This document shows, piece by piece, positions 9,046 through 17,918 of a DNA stretch of 64,000 nucleotides. The DNA is from Maricaulis virginensis (GTDB lineage Bacteria > Pseudomonadota > Alphaproteobacteria > Caulobacterales > Maricaulaceae): positions 1-64,000 of the forward strand of contig NZ_BSFE01000015.1 of NCBI RefSeq assembly GCF_027922185.1, read 5' to 3'. The notes under the pieces are model-generated. The model ran no database searches and was not told the origin of the DNA. It saw only the letters and a program-made list of their open reading frames with translations. How positions within the stretch are numbered: the first letter of the stretch is position 1; each line of letters begins with the position of its first letter. A program made the translations under genes and the position numbers.

Positions 9046-9565
9046 AGAGACCTCGTCCTCCGACAGCGGAGCGTCGTTTGCCCCTCCCCCGAAAAGGACC
9101 GCCATGAAATCGAAAGCTCCGTCCATTCTGTCCAGCGATCTGGTTCTGACCGGGTCGATTGTTTCCGATGGCGAAATCCAGCTCGACGGCCAGGTCGACG
9201 GTGATGTTCGCGCCGGATCCCTGATCATCGGCGAGGACGCCTCCGTCTCGGGCGAAGTCTCTGCCGAGACGGTCGTGATCCGCGGCAAGGTGACCGGCAG
9301 CGTCCGTGCCCGCCAGGTCCAGCTCGCCTCGACCGCACGCATCGAGGGCGATATCGTCCACGCGACGCTCTCCGTGGAAGCCGGTGCCTATTTCGACGGA
9401 CACTGCCGCCACTCGTCCGATCCGGTACAGACCGGCGACGCTACGAAGTCGGCAAAGCCGAAGGTCGATGCACCGAAGACCGACAGCAAGCCGCCGGCTC
9501 CGGGCAAGCCCGACCCGCTCGACTCGCTCGAGCCGCCGGTTGCGGCATCGAAGTCCGGCTTCTAG
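9029..9565 (+). CDS. Bactofilin (polymer-forming cytoskeletal protein)
   Basis: This 178-residue protein has a bactofilin beta-helix core at residues about 33-125, a run of short strands such as SDGEIQLDGQVDGDV and AETVVIRGKVTGSV. The disordered, proline- and lysine-rich tails are typical of the family. The N-terminus MFNKAKE resembles the short membrane-targeting peptide found in many bactofilins. The ATG lies 17 nt inside the end of the M23 peptidase gene, so the two are translated together. A strong terminator follows at 9592. Bactofilins polymerise without nucleotides on the inner membrane and act as scaffolds for wall enzymes. The neighbouring peptidase is the obvious partner. Confidence 0.93.
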   Translation: MFNKAKETSSSDSGASFAPPPKRTAMKSKAPSILSSDLVLTGSIVSDGEIQLDGQVDGDVRAGSLIIGEDASVSGEVSAETVVIRGKVTGSVRARQVQLASTARIEGDIVHATLSVEAGAYFDGHCRHSSDPVQTGDATKSAKPKVDAPKTDSKPPAPGKPDPLDSLEPPVAASKSGF

Positions 9566-9591
9566 GCCCGGCTTCAGATACAGAACGACAG

Positions 9592-9622
9592 AACCGGCGC
9601 CCTTCCAGGCGCCGGTTTTTTT
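9592..9622 (+). terminator. Rho-independent terminator of the M23-bactofilin operon
   Basis: AACCGGCGCC (9592-9601) pairs perfectly with GGCGCCGGTT (9608-9617) around a 6-nt loop. The stem runs into a T-tract at 9616-9622. It lies 26 nt after the bactofilin stop. Confidence 0.93.
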
Positions 9623-9683
9623 CTTGCCTGCAGCACAATTGGCGGCGGTCTTGGCGGCACTGGCCACGCATTGAAAGACATGT

Positions 9684-9721
9684 TTGTTTTTTAAACTTGT
9701 TGATGATACATATCGATCAAC
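9684..9721 (+). promoter_or_regulatory. Candidate promoter and overlapping operator for the acyltransferase operon
   Basis: An AT-rich patch holds TTGTTT (9684-9689), a 17-nt spacer and TACATA (9707-9712), a plausible sigma-70 promoter. Overlapping the -10 is an interrupted palindrome: GTTGAT at 9699-9704 and ATCAAC at 9716-9721, with near-symmetry continuing inward (GATA / TATC). This looks like a repressor site. The small winged-helix regulator encoded at the end of the operon is a possible ligand. The assignment rests on pattern only. Confidence 0.4.
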
Positions 9722-9737
9722 CTGATTGGAGACCGTC

Positions 9738-10958
9738 ATGTCCAGCAAACCCGCGAACCGCCTCCATGCACTCGATGCCGTCAGAGCCATCGCGCTCCTG
9801 CTCGGCGTGGTGCTGCACGCCTCGATGTCCTTCATTCCCGGCCCGCCGGTCTGGATCATCCAGGACAACGCTGCCGCAACCGAATTTTCTCTGCTCTTCT
9901 ACATCCCGCACATGTTCCGCATGGTGCTGTTCTTCCTGATCGCCGGCTATTTCGCCCGGTTCGTTCTGGAGCGCCGCGCCATTGCGCGCTTTGCGCTCGA
10001 CCGCGGACAGCGGATCCTTCTGCCGCTCGTTACACTCTGGCTGCCGATATTCATCGCCATCGCCAGCGTCTTCCTGTGGGGCGTGGCAAAGGCCAATGGC
10101 GGCGAACTGCCGGACCAGGAGGCTCCGCCGCTCACCATCGGCACCTTCCCGCTGACCCATTTGTGGTTTCTCTACCTGCTGACCGCATTCTACCTCGTCA
10201 GCCTGCCGCTGACCGCCATGATGCGCGCCCTCGACCGCAAGGACCGCACCGGCAGCCTGATCGACGCGGCAACACGCGTGCTGGCCACAACACCGCTGGG
10301 CGCCGTGGCTCTGGCCCTGCCCGTCTTTGCCTGGTTTGCCACCGCCCCGTTCTGGATGCAGTGGTTCGGCATTCCCACGCCGGATACCGGCCTGGTTCCG
10401 AACAATGGCGCCCTGATCGCCTACGGCACCGCGTTTGCGGCCGGCTGGGCCGTCCGCCGCAACAGCGAACAGGTCCTGTCGGCCTGGAAGCGCAGCTGGC
10501 ACGTCAATCTCGCCGCAGCAGTCGCCCTGACGGTTGTGTGCCTGTCCATCACCGGTATCGCCCCCTTGCTGATGCCGGCACAGCCGGGAACGGACCGGCT
10601 GATCTATTCCGCCGCCTATGCACTGGGCATCTGGACCTGGACATTCGGCCTGACCGGGCTCGCCCTGCATGTCTTCAGCCGGGCCAGCCGCACCTGGCGC
10701 TATCTCGCCGATGCGTCCTACTGGGTCTACCTCATGCACCTGCCGCTGGTGATGGCACTGCAGGTCGCCCTGTCCGATGTCGCCCTGCCCGGCGTGCTCA
10801 AGCTGACCTTGATCGTCGTGTTCTCGATGATCCTGCTGCTGGCAAGCTACCAGATCGGCGTACGCCACACATGGCTCGGCCTCTGGCTCAATGGCCGCCG
10901 GCCCAGGCCGGACGAGCGCTCATCCGCCCTGCCAGTTGCCGATAAGGCCTCCGCGTGA
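9738..10958 (+). CDS. Acyltransferase 3 family membrane protein
   Basis: This integral membrane protein of 406 residues has about ten hydrophobic helices and the opening pattern of acyltransferase family 3 (NRLHALDAVRAIALLLGVVLHAS). The conserved His of the family is in VVLHASMSF. Related proteins such as the glucan succinyltransferase OpgC acylate periplasmic or surface glycans. The acceptor cannot be read from the sequence. TGGAGA 6 nt upstream supports the ATG at 9738 over a TTG at 9726. It is first in a run with a membrane protein and a winged-helix regulator. Confidence 0.85.
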   Translation: MSSKPANRLHALDAVRAIALLLGVVLHASMSFIPGPPVWIIQDNAAATEFSLLFYIPHMFRMVLFFLIAGYFARFVLERRAIARFALDRGQRILLPLVTLWLPIFIAIASVFLWGVAKANGGELPDQEAPPLTIGTFPLTHLWFLYLLTAFYLVSLPLTAMMRALDRKDRTGSLIDAATRVLATTPLGAVALALPVFAWFATAPFWMQWFGIPTPDTGLVPNNGALIAYGTAFAAGWAVRRNSEQVLSAWKRSWHVNLAAAVALTVVCLSITGIAPLLMPAQPGTDRLIYSAAYALGIWTWTFGLTGLALHVFSRASRTWRYLADASYWVYLMHLPLVMALQVALSDVALPGVLKLTLIVVFSMILLLASYQIGVRHTWLGLWLNGRRPRPDERSSALPVADKASA

Positions 10959-10971
10959 ATCGATCCATACT

Positions 10972-11004
10972 GCCCGGACGTGACCCGCGAAGGCCCGTCC
11001 GGGC
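10972..11004 (+). other. Intercistronic hairpin
   Basis: GCCCGGACG (10972-10980) pairs with CGTCCGGGC (10996-11004) around a 15-nt loop. It sits between the acyltransferase stop and the next start, without a T-tract. It may attenuate transcription or stabilise the upstream message. Confidence 0.5.
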
Positions 11005-11024
11005 CCTTGCCCGAGAGACAGATC

Positions 11025-11651
11025 ATGACCGACAAGCTTGCTGATGTCCGTGCCGACCTCGCTTTCATGCGCGGTCTGGCGGCCGGCGATGAAACGCCCT
11101 CCCATTCCCTGGGACTGGTCCTTTTCGTCTGCGGCGGCCTCTATGCCGTGCAGACCTTCATCCAGTACCTCTCTTTTGGCGGTCATGTGGACCTTCCCCG
11201 ACTCGCCGACCTGGCTGTCGTGGTGATCGCGAACGCCGGTGTGCTGGGCACGATCGTCACGGTCACCATGCGCGACTGGTCGAAGGGACCGAAAACCCTC
11301 TCCGGCCGGGCCTATGAAGCCGCCTTCATCGCCGCCGGCCTGATCAATCTGTGCCTGGTGGTGATTTTCGGACTGATGTCCTACCGCACCGGCAGCGCCG
11401 AACCCTGGCTGGTGCACGCCGAAGTCGTCTTTGCCCTGTTCGGCGGCACCTGGTTCATCGCTTTCCGCCTGCGCCGCCGCCTGTGGCAGGGCGCCGTCTC
11501 GCTGGGCTGGTTTGCCGCGGCCATCCTGCTGGCCGTGAACGGCGTGAATAATCGCTTTTTGCTGATCACCAGTCTCGCACTCCTGCTGCTGATGTCCTTG
11601 CCGGGCTATCTGCTCATGCGGGCAGCGCGGCCGACACAAGCCAAGGCATGA
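11025..11651 (+). CDS. Hypothetical membrane protein, about six helices
   Basis: I do not recognise this family. The protein has 208 residues: a short soluble N-terminus (TDKLADVRADLAFMRGLAAG) followed by about six hydrophobic segments arranged as pairs. The start at 11025 is chosen because GAGAGA lies 7-8 nt upstream. It is followed after 10 nt by a winged-helix regulator that starts with GTG, so the two are probably cotranscribed and coupled. Small membrane proteins paired with such regulators are common in proteobacteria, but no function should be inferred from that alone. Confidence 0.75.
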   Translation: MTDKLADVRADLAFMRGLAAGDETPSHSLGLVLFVCGGLYAVQTFIQYLSFGGHVDLPRLADLAVVVIANAGVLGTIVTVTMRDWSKGPKTLSGRAYEAAFIAAGLINLCLVVIFGLMSYRTGSAEPWLVHAEVVFALFGGTWFIAFRLRRRLWQGAVSLGWFAAAILLAVNGVNNRFLLITSLALLLLMSLPGYLLMRAARPTQAKA

Positions 11652-11661
11652 CGGCGCAACC

Positions 11662-11970
11662 GTGAGCAGTATCGACGATATCGACGACATCATTCACGGA
11701 CGTATCCGGCTGGGCGTGATGACCCATCTGGCCAATACGGATGTGGCTGATTTCACCGAACTGAAGACGGTGCTCAATGCGACGCAGGGCAATCTGTCGA
11801 TCCACCTGCGCAAGCTTGAGGACGCCGGCTATGTCGCCATCGACAAGAGTTTCCTCAACCGCAAGCCGCTGACCCGGGTCCGCATGACACCCGCCGGCCG
11901 CAAGGCTTTCGCCGCCTATATCGAGGCGATCGGCCGGCTGCTGGGTCAATCCGGAGGTGGCGACGGCTAG
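11662..11970 (+). CDS. Small winged-helix transcriptional regulator
   Basis: This single-domain winged-helix DNA-binding protein has 102 residues. The recognition-helix region reads LNATQGNLSIHLRKLEDAGYVAIDKSF, and the wing contains PLTRVRMTPAGRKAF. The pattern is that of the MarR/ArsR-like 'winged helix DNA-binding domain' family (HTH_34 type), without an obvious effector domain. It starts with GTG 10 nt after the preceding membrane-protein gene. It is the best local candidate for binding the palindrome at 9699-9721, which would make the operon autoregulated. That is inference. Its stop overlaps the convergent SirB-like gene by 4 nt. Confidence 0.85.
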   Translation: MSSIDDIDDIIHGRIRLGVMTHLANTDVADFTELKTVLNATQGNLSIHLRKLEDAGYVAIDKSFLNRKPLTRVRMTPAGRKAFAAYIEAIGRLLGQSGGGDG

Positions 11971-12371
11971 AGCGGCAACCCCGAAAACAGGCCCATGGGA
12001 TGATGGGTCCGGGCGACGGTGACGATGAAAAGGAAGACAGTCGCCGCGGCGGCGGTCGCGACCAGCCGCACGGGTGCCGGACGCGCCGGCCGCAAGGCGA
12101 TGATGCCCAGGGCGATGTAAACGACGAGAAGCACGACCTTCACCGTCAGCCAGGCATCCGCGAACGGGTACTGGCCGGTCACCACGGTCAGCGCGATCGC
12201 GGAGGCGAGCAATACGGTGTCGATTGCATAGCTGCTCATGCGGACGGGCCGCAGGCGGGGCCAGCCGGCACCGGCCAGATTGACGGCAATCGCGCGAACC
12301 AGGAAGAAAATCCCGCTCAGCGCAATCGTCGTCATATGGATGTGGCGCAGCGCGGTGTACCAGCTCTCCAT
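11967..12371 (-). CDS. SirB2-like membrane protein
   Basis: This 134-residue protein has four predicted transmembrane helices and SirB family features: an N-terminal WYTALRHIHMTTIALSGIFF helix with His residues, and VVTGQYPF and LTVKVVLLVVYIALG segments. SirB-family proteins are small membrane proteins of unclear role that are often annotated as invasion-related for historical reasons, which should not be taken literally. It lies just downstream of prfB on the same strand, 23 nt away. Its end overlaps the winged-helix gene by 4 nt in convergent orientation. Confidence 0.8.
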   Translation of the reverse strand: MESWYTALRHIHMTTIALSGIFFLVRAIAVNLAGAGWPRLRPVRMSSYAIDTVLLASAIALTVVTGQYPFADAWLTVKVVLLVVYIALGIIALRPARPAPVRLVATAAAATVFLFIVTVARTHHPMGLFSGLPL

Positions 12372-12394
12372 GTCGTCAAACCCCGCTCGCCGCC

Positions 12395-13526
12395 CTAGCC
12401 CTCGGCCTCGTCGTCGCCACCGACCCGGGCGGCCAGGGCCGCCGCCATGAACGCGTCGAGATCGCCGTCCAGCACGCCGGACGTATTCGACGTTTCCACA
12501 TTCGTCCGCAGATCCTTGACCATCTGGTAGGGCTGCAGGACGTAGGAGCGGATCTGGTGGCCCCAGCCGATCTCGGTCTTGCTGTCGGCCTCGGCCTGGG
12601 CCGCAGCCTCGCGGCGTTGCAGCTCGACTTCATAGACCCGCGCGCGCAGCATGTCCCAGGCCTGGGAGCGGTTCTTGTGCTGGGAGCGGTCGTTCTGGCA
12701 CTGCACGACGATCGGTTTTTCCTCGCCGGGCATGTCATAGGTCAGGCGCACCGCACTGTCCGTCTTGTTGACGTGCTGGCCGCCGGCCCCGGAAGCGCGA
12801 TAAGTGTCGGTGCGCACCTTGGATTCGTCGATCTCGACCTCGATCGCATCGTCGATCTGCGGGTAGACGCCGACCGAGGAGAAGCTAGTGTGACGCCGCG
12901 CCGAACTGTCGAAGGGCGAAATCCGCACCAGCCGGTGCACACCGCTTTCTGTTTTCAGCCAGCCATAGGCATTTTCGCCCTTCACCAGCAGCGTCGTGGA
13001 CTTCAGGCCCGCCTCTTCGCCGGCCTGTTCTTCCATCGTCTCGACCTTGTAGCCATGGGCATTCGCCCAGCGCGAATACATCCGCGCCAGCATGGCGGTC
13101 CAGTCCTGGCTCTCCGTACCGCCGGCGCCGGAGTGGATTTCCAGGAAGGCGTCATTGCCGTCGGCTTCGCCGGAGAGCAGCGTCTCCAGCTGGGCGCGGC
13201 GCATGCGTTCGGCCAGCTGTTTCAGGCCGGACACCGCCTCTTCGACCATGTCCGCATCGTCTTCCATTTCGGCAAGTTCGATGATCTCGATCGCGTCGGA
13301 CAGCTCGCGCTCGGCTTCGACAACGGTCTCGATCGCCGATTCCAGGCGATTGCGCTCGCGCATCAGAAGCTGGGCCTTCTGGGGATCGTTCCAGAAGTCC
13401 GGGGCTTCGGATTTCGCGTTCAGCTCGTCGAGGCGCTTCTGGGCAGTATCCCAGTCAAAGACGCCTCCTCAGCAGGCCCACTGCCTGCTGGATTTCGTCG
13501 GAAAGGCTCTGGATTTCAGGTCGCAT
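12395..13526 (-). CDS. prfB: Peptide chain release factor 2, made by programmed +1 frameshift
   Basis: RF2 recognises UGA and UAA and triggers peptide release. The product is 376 residues: 23 codons in the first frame (ATG at 13526), then a +1 shift and 353 codons. The specificity tripeptide SPF is in VRISPFDSSARRH and the catalytic GGQ in SGAGGQHVNKTD. The first frame ends CTT-TGA-C, preceded three bases earlier by AGGAGG, the classic RF2 autoregulatory shift site. Without the shift, only a 23-residue peptide is made. It is last in a minus-strand series amidase, PBP1A, prfB, an order often seen in alphaproteobacteria. Annotators that ignore the shift would start the gene inside the second frame. 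Confidence 0.96.
13454..13469 (-). promoter_or_regulatory. prfB programmed +1 frameshift site
   Basis: Read on the minus strand, the site is AGGAGG (13469-13464), CGT, CTT (13460-13458), TGA (13457-13455), C. The internal Shine-Dalgarno is three bases before the slippery CTT, the spacing known from E. coli prfB. Skipping the T at 13457 gives GAC TGG GAT and joins the downstream RF2 frame exactly. Low RF2 levels slow termination at this UGA and favour the shift, so the protein controls its own synthesis. Confidence 0.95.
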
Positions 13527-13600
13527 GATGGCAAGGATCTGGCTGATTCAAACGGGTGTGTCTGCCGGGATAGAGGGGCACGGCACGCGAGACAAGACGG

Positions 13601-16108
13601 TCAGTACAGACCGCCCAGCTCGTCGTCTTCCGGATCCTCTTCCTCCTCCTGCTGCGTCTGCTGCGAGAGCAGCAGGGCGAGCGGGTCGTCGCTGACGCTG
13701 TCACGGGCAAAGGAGAGCCCGCTTTCCTCGTCCTCGGAGGTGCGCGACGGTTCCGTTCCGGGACGGAAGGCTTCCAGGATCACACCGGACTGGCCCAGAG
13801 CACCGGGCGTACCGTTGGTGCGGTCGATCGGTACAAGGCGCACGCCCTCGGGCACACGGAAAGGCGCAACCGGATAATTCTCCAGCGCGACCTCAAGAAA
13901 GTCGCGGGCGATCGGCGCGGCAACACGCCCACCCGCTTCGCTATTGCCCAGCTGGTAGGGCGTGTCGAAACCGACATAGACACCGACCACAAGGTCCGGC
14001 CCGAAGCCGACAAACCAGGCATCGCGGAAATCATTGGTCGTGCCGGTCTTGCCGCCCAGCGGACGGCCCAGCGGCCGCAGGGCCGTGCCCGTTCCGCGTT
14101 CGACGGCGCCTTCCAGCATGTGAACGACCTGATAGGCCGTCACCGGATCGACGACTTCCTCGCGCGTCTCCGGAAATTGCGGCTCGTGCAGCTCCGGCGA
14201 CCATTCGGAGACGTCGCAGGTGTCGCAGGGCAGGACTTCGTGGGCAAAGATCGTTGAGCCCGTGCGGTCCTGCACCCGGTCGATGATGGTCGGTTCGACG
14301 CGGCGGCCGCCATTGACCAGCGTCGCATAGGCCGAGACCAGCCGGTAGAGTGTGGTCTCGCCGGCACCCAGCGCCATGGCGAGGACGGGCTCGAGATCGT
14401 CATAAATGCCGAAGCGTTCGCCGTACTCGGCGATCGGCTCCATGCCCATTTCCTGGGCCAGGCGCACGGTCATCACATTCCGCGACAGCTCGAGGCCGAG
14501 GCGCAGCGTAGACATGCCGTAATAGCGTTCCGAATAGTTGGACGGCATGTAGAAGCGCTCGTCCGGACCGCCGGTCGCGATGAAGGGCGCATCCAGGATC
14601 AGGCTGGCCGGCGTATAGCCATTGTCCAGCGCCGCAGCATAGACGAAGGGTTTGAAGGACGAGCCGGGCTGGCGGCGTGCCTGGGTGGCGCGGTTGAACT
14701 GGCTGTGCTGGAAGGAATACCCGCCCACCATCGCCAGAACGCGGCCGGTGTGCGGATCCATGGCCAGAATACCGCCATTGATCATCGGCACCTGGCGCAG
14801 CCCGTACTGGCCTTCGGAATAACCTTCCTGGTCGGCAATCGAGGCGACAAGGACCACATCGCCCTCGCCCAGCACATCGGACGGGCGATTGACCGCGGCA
14901 CCGAGCAGGCCGTCCGGCAGGGTTTCCCGGGCCCATTCCAGGGCCGACATCGGGATTTCGCCTTCTTCACCGTTCAGGAAACCGATCCGGGCCGTATCGG
15001 CCGTGGTTTCCAGCACCGTGGCCGGCATCCAGCCCTCATCGAGATCGCCGGGGATCTCGACTTCGGACAGGCGCTCGACCCAGCCGTCGCCGGTTTCGAT
15101 CGTGGCGAGCGGGCCGCGATAGCCGTGGCGGCGGTCATAGGCTTCCAGCCCGTCGCGCAGGGCACGCCGCGCAGCCAGCTGCATCGAGGTGTCCAGCGTC
15201 GTGCGGATCGACAGGCCGCCATCATAAAGCTCGTCCTCGCCATACATGGAAAAGACTTCGCGGCGGACATTCTCGACGAAATACTCGGCCGCCGTATAGG
15301 TCGCACCGGACAGGCGGTCGACGGTTTCCAGCGGCTGGGCCTGGGCCTCGCGTGCGGCCTCTTCCGAGACATAACCATTCTCGGCCATCCGCTCGATCAC
15401 CCAGTTGCGGCGGGCGATCGCGGCCTCGCGATTGCGTTCGGGGTGATAGTTCGAGGGCCCCTTGGGCAGGGCCGCCAGGTAGGCGATCTCGTGCAGTTCC
15501 AGCTCGTCCAGCGACTTGCCGAAATAGTTCAGCGCCGCCGCTGCCACGCCATAGGCGCGGTTTCCGAGATAGATCTCGTTGAGATAGAGCTCGATGATCT
15601 GGTCCTTGGTGAAGGCGCGCTCGATCCGGCGCGACAGGATCATCTCGCGCACCTTGCGCTCGATGCGCTGTTCCGAGGACAGGAGGAAGTTCTTGGCGAC
15701 CTGCTGGGTGATGGTCGAAGCGCCCTCGAGGCGGCGTCCGTTCAGAACATTGCCGATATTGGAGATCGCCGCGCGGATGATGCCGCGCAGGTCGAGACCG
15801 CCATGCTCGTAGAAATTCTTGTCTTCCGCGGAAATGAAGGCGTGAACGACATTCTGCGGGATATTGTCGATCGGCACGAAAACGCGATGCTCGCGCGCAT
15901 ATTCGGCGATCAGCAGGCCATCGCCGGCATGCACCCGGCTCATGATGGGCGGCTGGTATTCGGCCAGCTGCTCGTGATTCGGCAGGTCGTCGGTGACGCG
16001 CACCACATAGACAGCCGCAGCCACGAAGGCGATGACGCCCAGCACGACAGCGGCGATGCCGCCCCACAAAGCGGTGCGCATCAGGTTACGCAGAGTAAAA
16101 ATCTTCAT
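13601..16108 (-). CDS. mrcA: Penicillin-binding protein 1A (bifunctional transglycosylase/transpeptidase)
   Basis: This 835-residue class A PBP polymerises and crosslinks peptidoglycan. It has an N-terminal membrane anchor (residues about 14-36). The GT51 glycosyltransferase domain contains AEDKNFYEHGGLD with the catalytic Glu, and GASTITQQVAKNFLL. The transpeptidase domain has the SxxK serine in GSSFKPF (near residue 483), SRN (near 541) and KTGTT (near 686). A small cysteine pair, CDTC, sits in a transpeptidase loop. The C-terminus is acidic and glutamine-rich. It lies between the amidase and prfB on the same strand, with 74 nt to prfB. Confidence 0.95.
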   Translation of the reverse strand: MKIFTLRNLMRTALWGGIAAVVLGVIAFVAAAVYVVRVTDDLPNHEQLAEYQPPIMSRVHAGDGLLIAEYAREHRVFVPIDNIPQNVVHAFISAEDKNFYEHGGLDLRGIIRAAISNIGNVLNGRRLEGASTITQQVAKNFLLSSEQRIERKVREMILSRRIERAFTKDQIIELYLNEIYLGNRAYGVAAAALNYFGKSLDELELHEIAYLAALPKGPSNYHPERNREAAIARRNWVIERMAENGYVSEEAAREAQAQPLETVDRLSGATYTAAEYFVENVRREVFSMYGEDELYDGGLSIRTTLDTSMQLAARRALRDGLEAYDRRHGYRGPLATIETGDGWVERLSEVEIPGDLDEGWMPATVLETTADTARIGFLNGEEGEIPMSALEWARETLPDGLLGAAVNRPSDVLGEGDVVLVASIADQEGYSEGQYGLRQVPMINGGILAMDPHTGRVLAMVGGYSFQHSQFNRATQARRQPGSSFKPFVYAAALDNGYTPASLILDAPFIATGGPDERFYMPSNYSERYYGMSTLRLGLELSRNVMTVRLAQEMGMEPIAEYGERFGIYDDLEPVLAMALGAGETTLYRLVSAYATLVNGGRRVEPTIIDRVQDRTGSTIFAHEVLPCDTCDVSEWSPELHEPQFPETREEVVDPVTAYQVVHMLEGAVERGTGTALRPLGRPLGGKTGTTNDFRDAWFVGFGPDLVVGVYVGFDTPYQLGNSEAGGRVAAPIARDFLEVALENYPVAPFRVPEGVRLVPIDRTNGTPGALGQSGVILEAFRPGTEPSRTSEDEESGLSFARDSVSDDPLALLLSQQTQQEEEEDPEDDELGGLY

Positions 16109-16215
16109 TACGCCCTCTGGCCGCTGCTCGACATGCAGCCCTCATCGTGACGGTCGGCACGATACCCAAAACCACGGCCGCATTATGGCCGCCTGCGGTC
16201 CGCGATCATAGAGGG

Positions 16216-17430
16216 TTACCGCGTCCGGGTAGCAACCGTGTCACTGCCGGCGAACTGCACGTCGTCGCCGCGCTGGGCAAAATAGCTGTCGATGCCGCGA
16301 ACCACCGCCGACATCTGCGTTCGCCGGGCACTGGCCGAGGTGAGATTGCTCTCGTCCGTCGCATTGGTCAGGAAGCCCATTTCCAGCAGGACGGCCGGCA
16401 CGCGCGGATCCAGAAGGACAAAGAGATTCGCCTGGCGGTGCGGGTTGGCCAGCAGCGGCCCGGCCGAGCCGAGATGCTGCAGCAGGACTTCGGCAAAGGC
16501 CGAGGACTGGTTGCGCTTCTCGCGCAGTTCCAGTTCCACCAGGATGTTGTTCACATCGACCTGCATCGTGTGATCGGCATCCTGGCGGGCGCGCTGGCGG
16601 GCCCGGTTCTCGGCCGTGTCGTTGAGCGTGTAGACCGCCGCGCCGCGAACCCCGGAATTGCCCGAGGAATCCGCGTGCAGCGAAATGAACAGGTCCGCGC
16701 GGACATCCGCCATCACGGCGACGCGCTCGCCCCAGGACGGGTAAACATCGCGCTCGCGGGTCATGAAGACCTCGTAGCGTCCTGTCGCCTCAAGCTGGCG
16801 GCGCAGCTCGCGCGCAGCTTCCAGGGTGACATCGCTCTCATGCGTACCCGACCGGCCGATGGAGCCGGGATCGCTGCCGCCATGCCCCGCATCGACCACG
16901 ATGACACGGCGCTCGCGTTCCGGCGGCACGTAGACCGCCTCGACGCGCTCCGCGATCAGGGAATCGAGGCTTTCCGCCCGGGTGTGGGAAAAGCCGGAGG
17001 ACGACTCGAAGGTTTCCGCCGTAACACGCTCGACATCGATCACCAGGCGGTGATTGCCACCGGGATCGCTCGGATCGAGCGCGAACTGGTCAACGATGAC
17101 GGCGGGGTGCTCCAGTTCGAACACGACGCGCGAGCTGGACGTGGAGTTGTTGAAAAAGCGGAAGGTATCGACGAGGCCGTGCCCCATCCCCTCGCCCGTC
17201 GTCAGTCCGGACACGGACCAGCGCATGTCGGGCATGTCGACGACGAGACGGTCGGAAAACCCGTCCAGGGTGAAGGCGCGAAAATCGGCAGGTTCAGCCG
17301 TTTCGATCACGACGCGGGTGCGTTCGCCGTCGACGCCGAAGCGCACGTCACGGATTTCCTGGTCCGCAAGGCTTGCGCCCACGAAACTCAGAAAGCCCGC
17401 AATGGCCGATACAAACAAACGAATCCGCAT
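16216..17430 (-). CDS. N-acetylmuramoyl-L-alanine amidase, AmiC type (AMIN + Amidase_3)
   Basis: This exported zinc amidase of 404 residues cuts the bond between MurNAc and the stem peptide, typically during septum splitting. A signal peptide (about 1-22) is followed by an AMIN domain (about 23-130), which targets the septum, and an Amidase_3 domain (about 170-390). Zinc ligands and the catalytic Glu are visible in DAGHGGSDPG, the Glu of GTHESDVTLE, SLHADSS and LLEMGFLTN. The insert after DADHTMQVDVN resembles the regulatory helix of division amidases that are activated by LytM factors. The start is the ATG giving MRIRLFVS. Ribosome binding sequence is weak. The gene is divergent from rne and upstream of PBP1A. 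Confidence 0.93.
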   Translation of the reverse strand: MRIRLFVSAIAGFLSFVGASLADQEIRDVRFGVDGERTRVVIETAEPADFRAFTLDGFSDRLVVDMPDMRWSVSGLTTGEGMGHGLVDTFRFFNNSTSSSRVVFELEHPAVIVDQFALDPSDPGGNHRLVIDVERVTAETFESSSGFSHTRAESLDSLIAERVEAVYVPPERERRVIVVDAGHGGSDPGSIGRSGTHESDVTLEAARELRRQLEATGRYEVFMTRERDVYPSWGERVAVMADVRADLFISLHADSSGNSGVRGAAVYTLNDTAENRARQRARQDADHTMQVDVNNILVELELREKRNQSSAFAEVLLQHLGSAGPLLANPHRQANLFVLLDPRVPAVLLEMGFLTNATDESNLTSASARRTQMSAVVRGIDSYFAQRGDDVQFAGSDTVATRTR

Positions 17431-17918
17431 TTCCACACCATCTTCGCTACCGTGATTCCCAAACGGCTTTTTTGCCAGACTAGGGCGCGGAGCTTGACGT
17501 TTCGTTGATGCCCCCCGAAGAAATTTCCTGCAATCACGGGACGGCGACAAACACTTTTCTTCGCGTTTGGAATGTTGCATGTTGCCAACGCCTTGGCGAC
17601 CTCGCGTTTTTGTTCGCGGATCGGGCCGCCGGGCAAGACCGGCCAAGCCTGCAGGGCCGCCGGAATCACTATCGCCGTTCCGGACCTCCAGAAGGCCGGA
17701 GCCCCGACCGCCGCGCCCGACGCCCTCACAGCAGGCCGGGAGGCGCACATGGTAACTGCCGATGCGCGAGGAGCGCCTGATGCAACGTCGATCGCCAGTG
17801 TTTTCGAGATCGACGACGACAGGCAGCCCCCCGTCCATCACACCCCCGCCGCCGCCGGCGATTTCCACCGTTCCACCGGAACGGTCCGTCCTGCAGGCGT
17901 GCGCAGGAGAGACTTTTA
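17431..17918 (+). promoter_or_regulatory. Amidase/rne intergenic region and long rne leader
   Basis: No credible gene lies in these 488 bases. They carry the promoters of the divergent amidase and rne genes and probably a long rne 5' untranslated region. Two inverted repeats are clear: CCGGAA with TTCCGG about 12 nt apart near 17660-17683, and a perfect 8-bp stem ACCGTTCC (17867-17874) / GGAACGGT (17878-17885) with loop ACC. The second hairpin is 19 nt before AGGAGA (17905-17910), the rne ribosome binding site. RNase E autoregulates through its 5' leader in E. coli, so this hairpin is a candidate control element here. No convincing -35/-10 pair was found. Confidence 0.5.
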
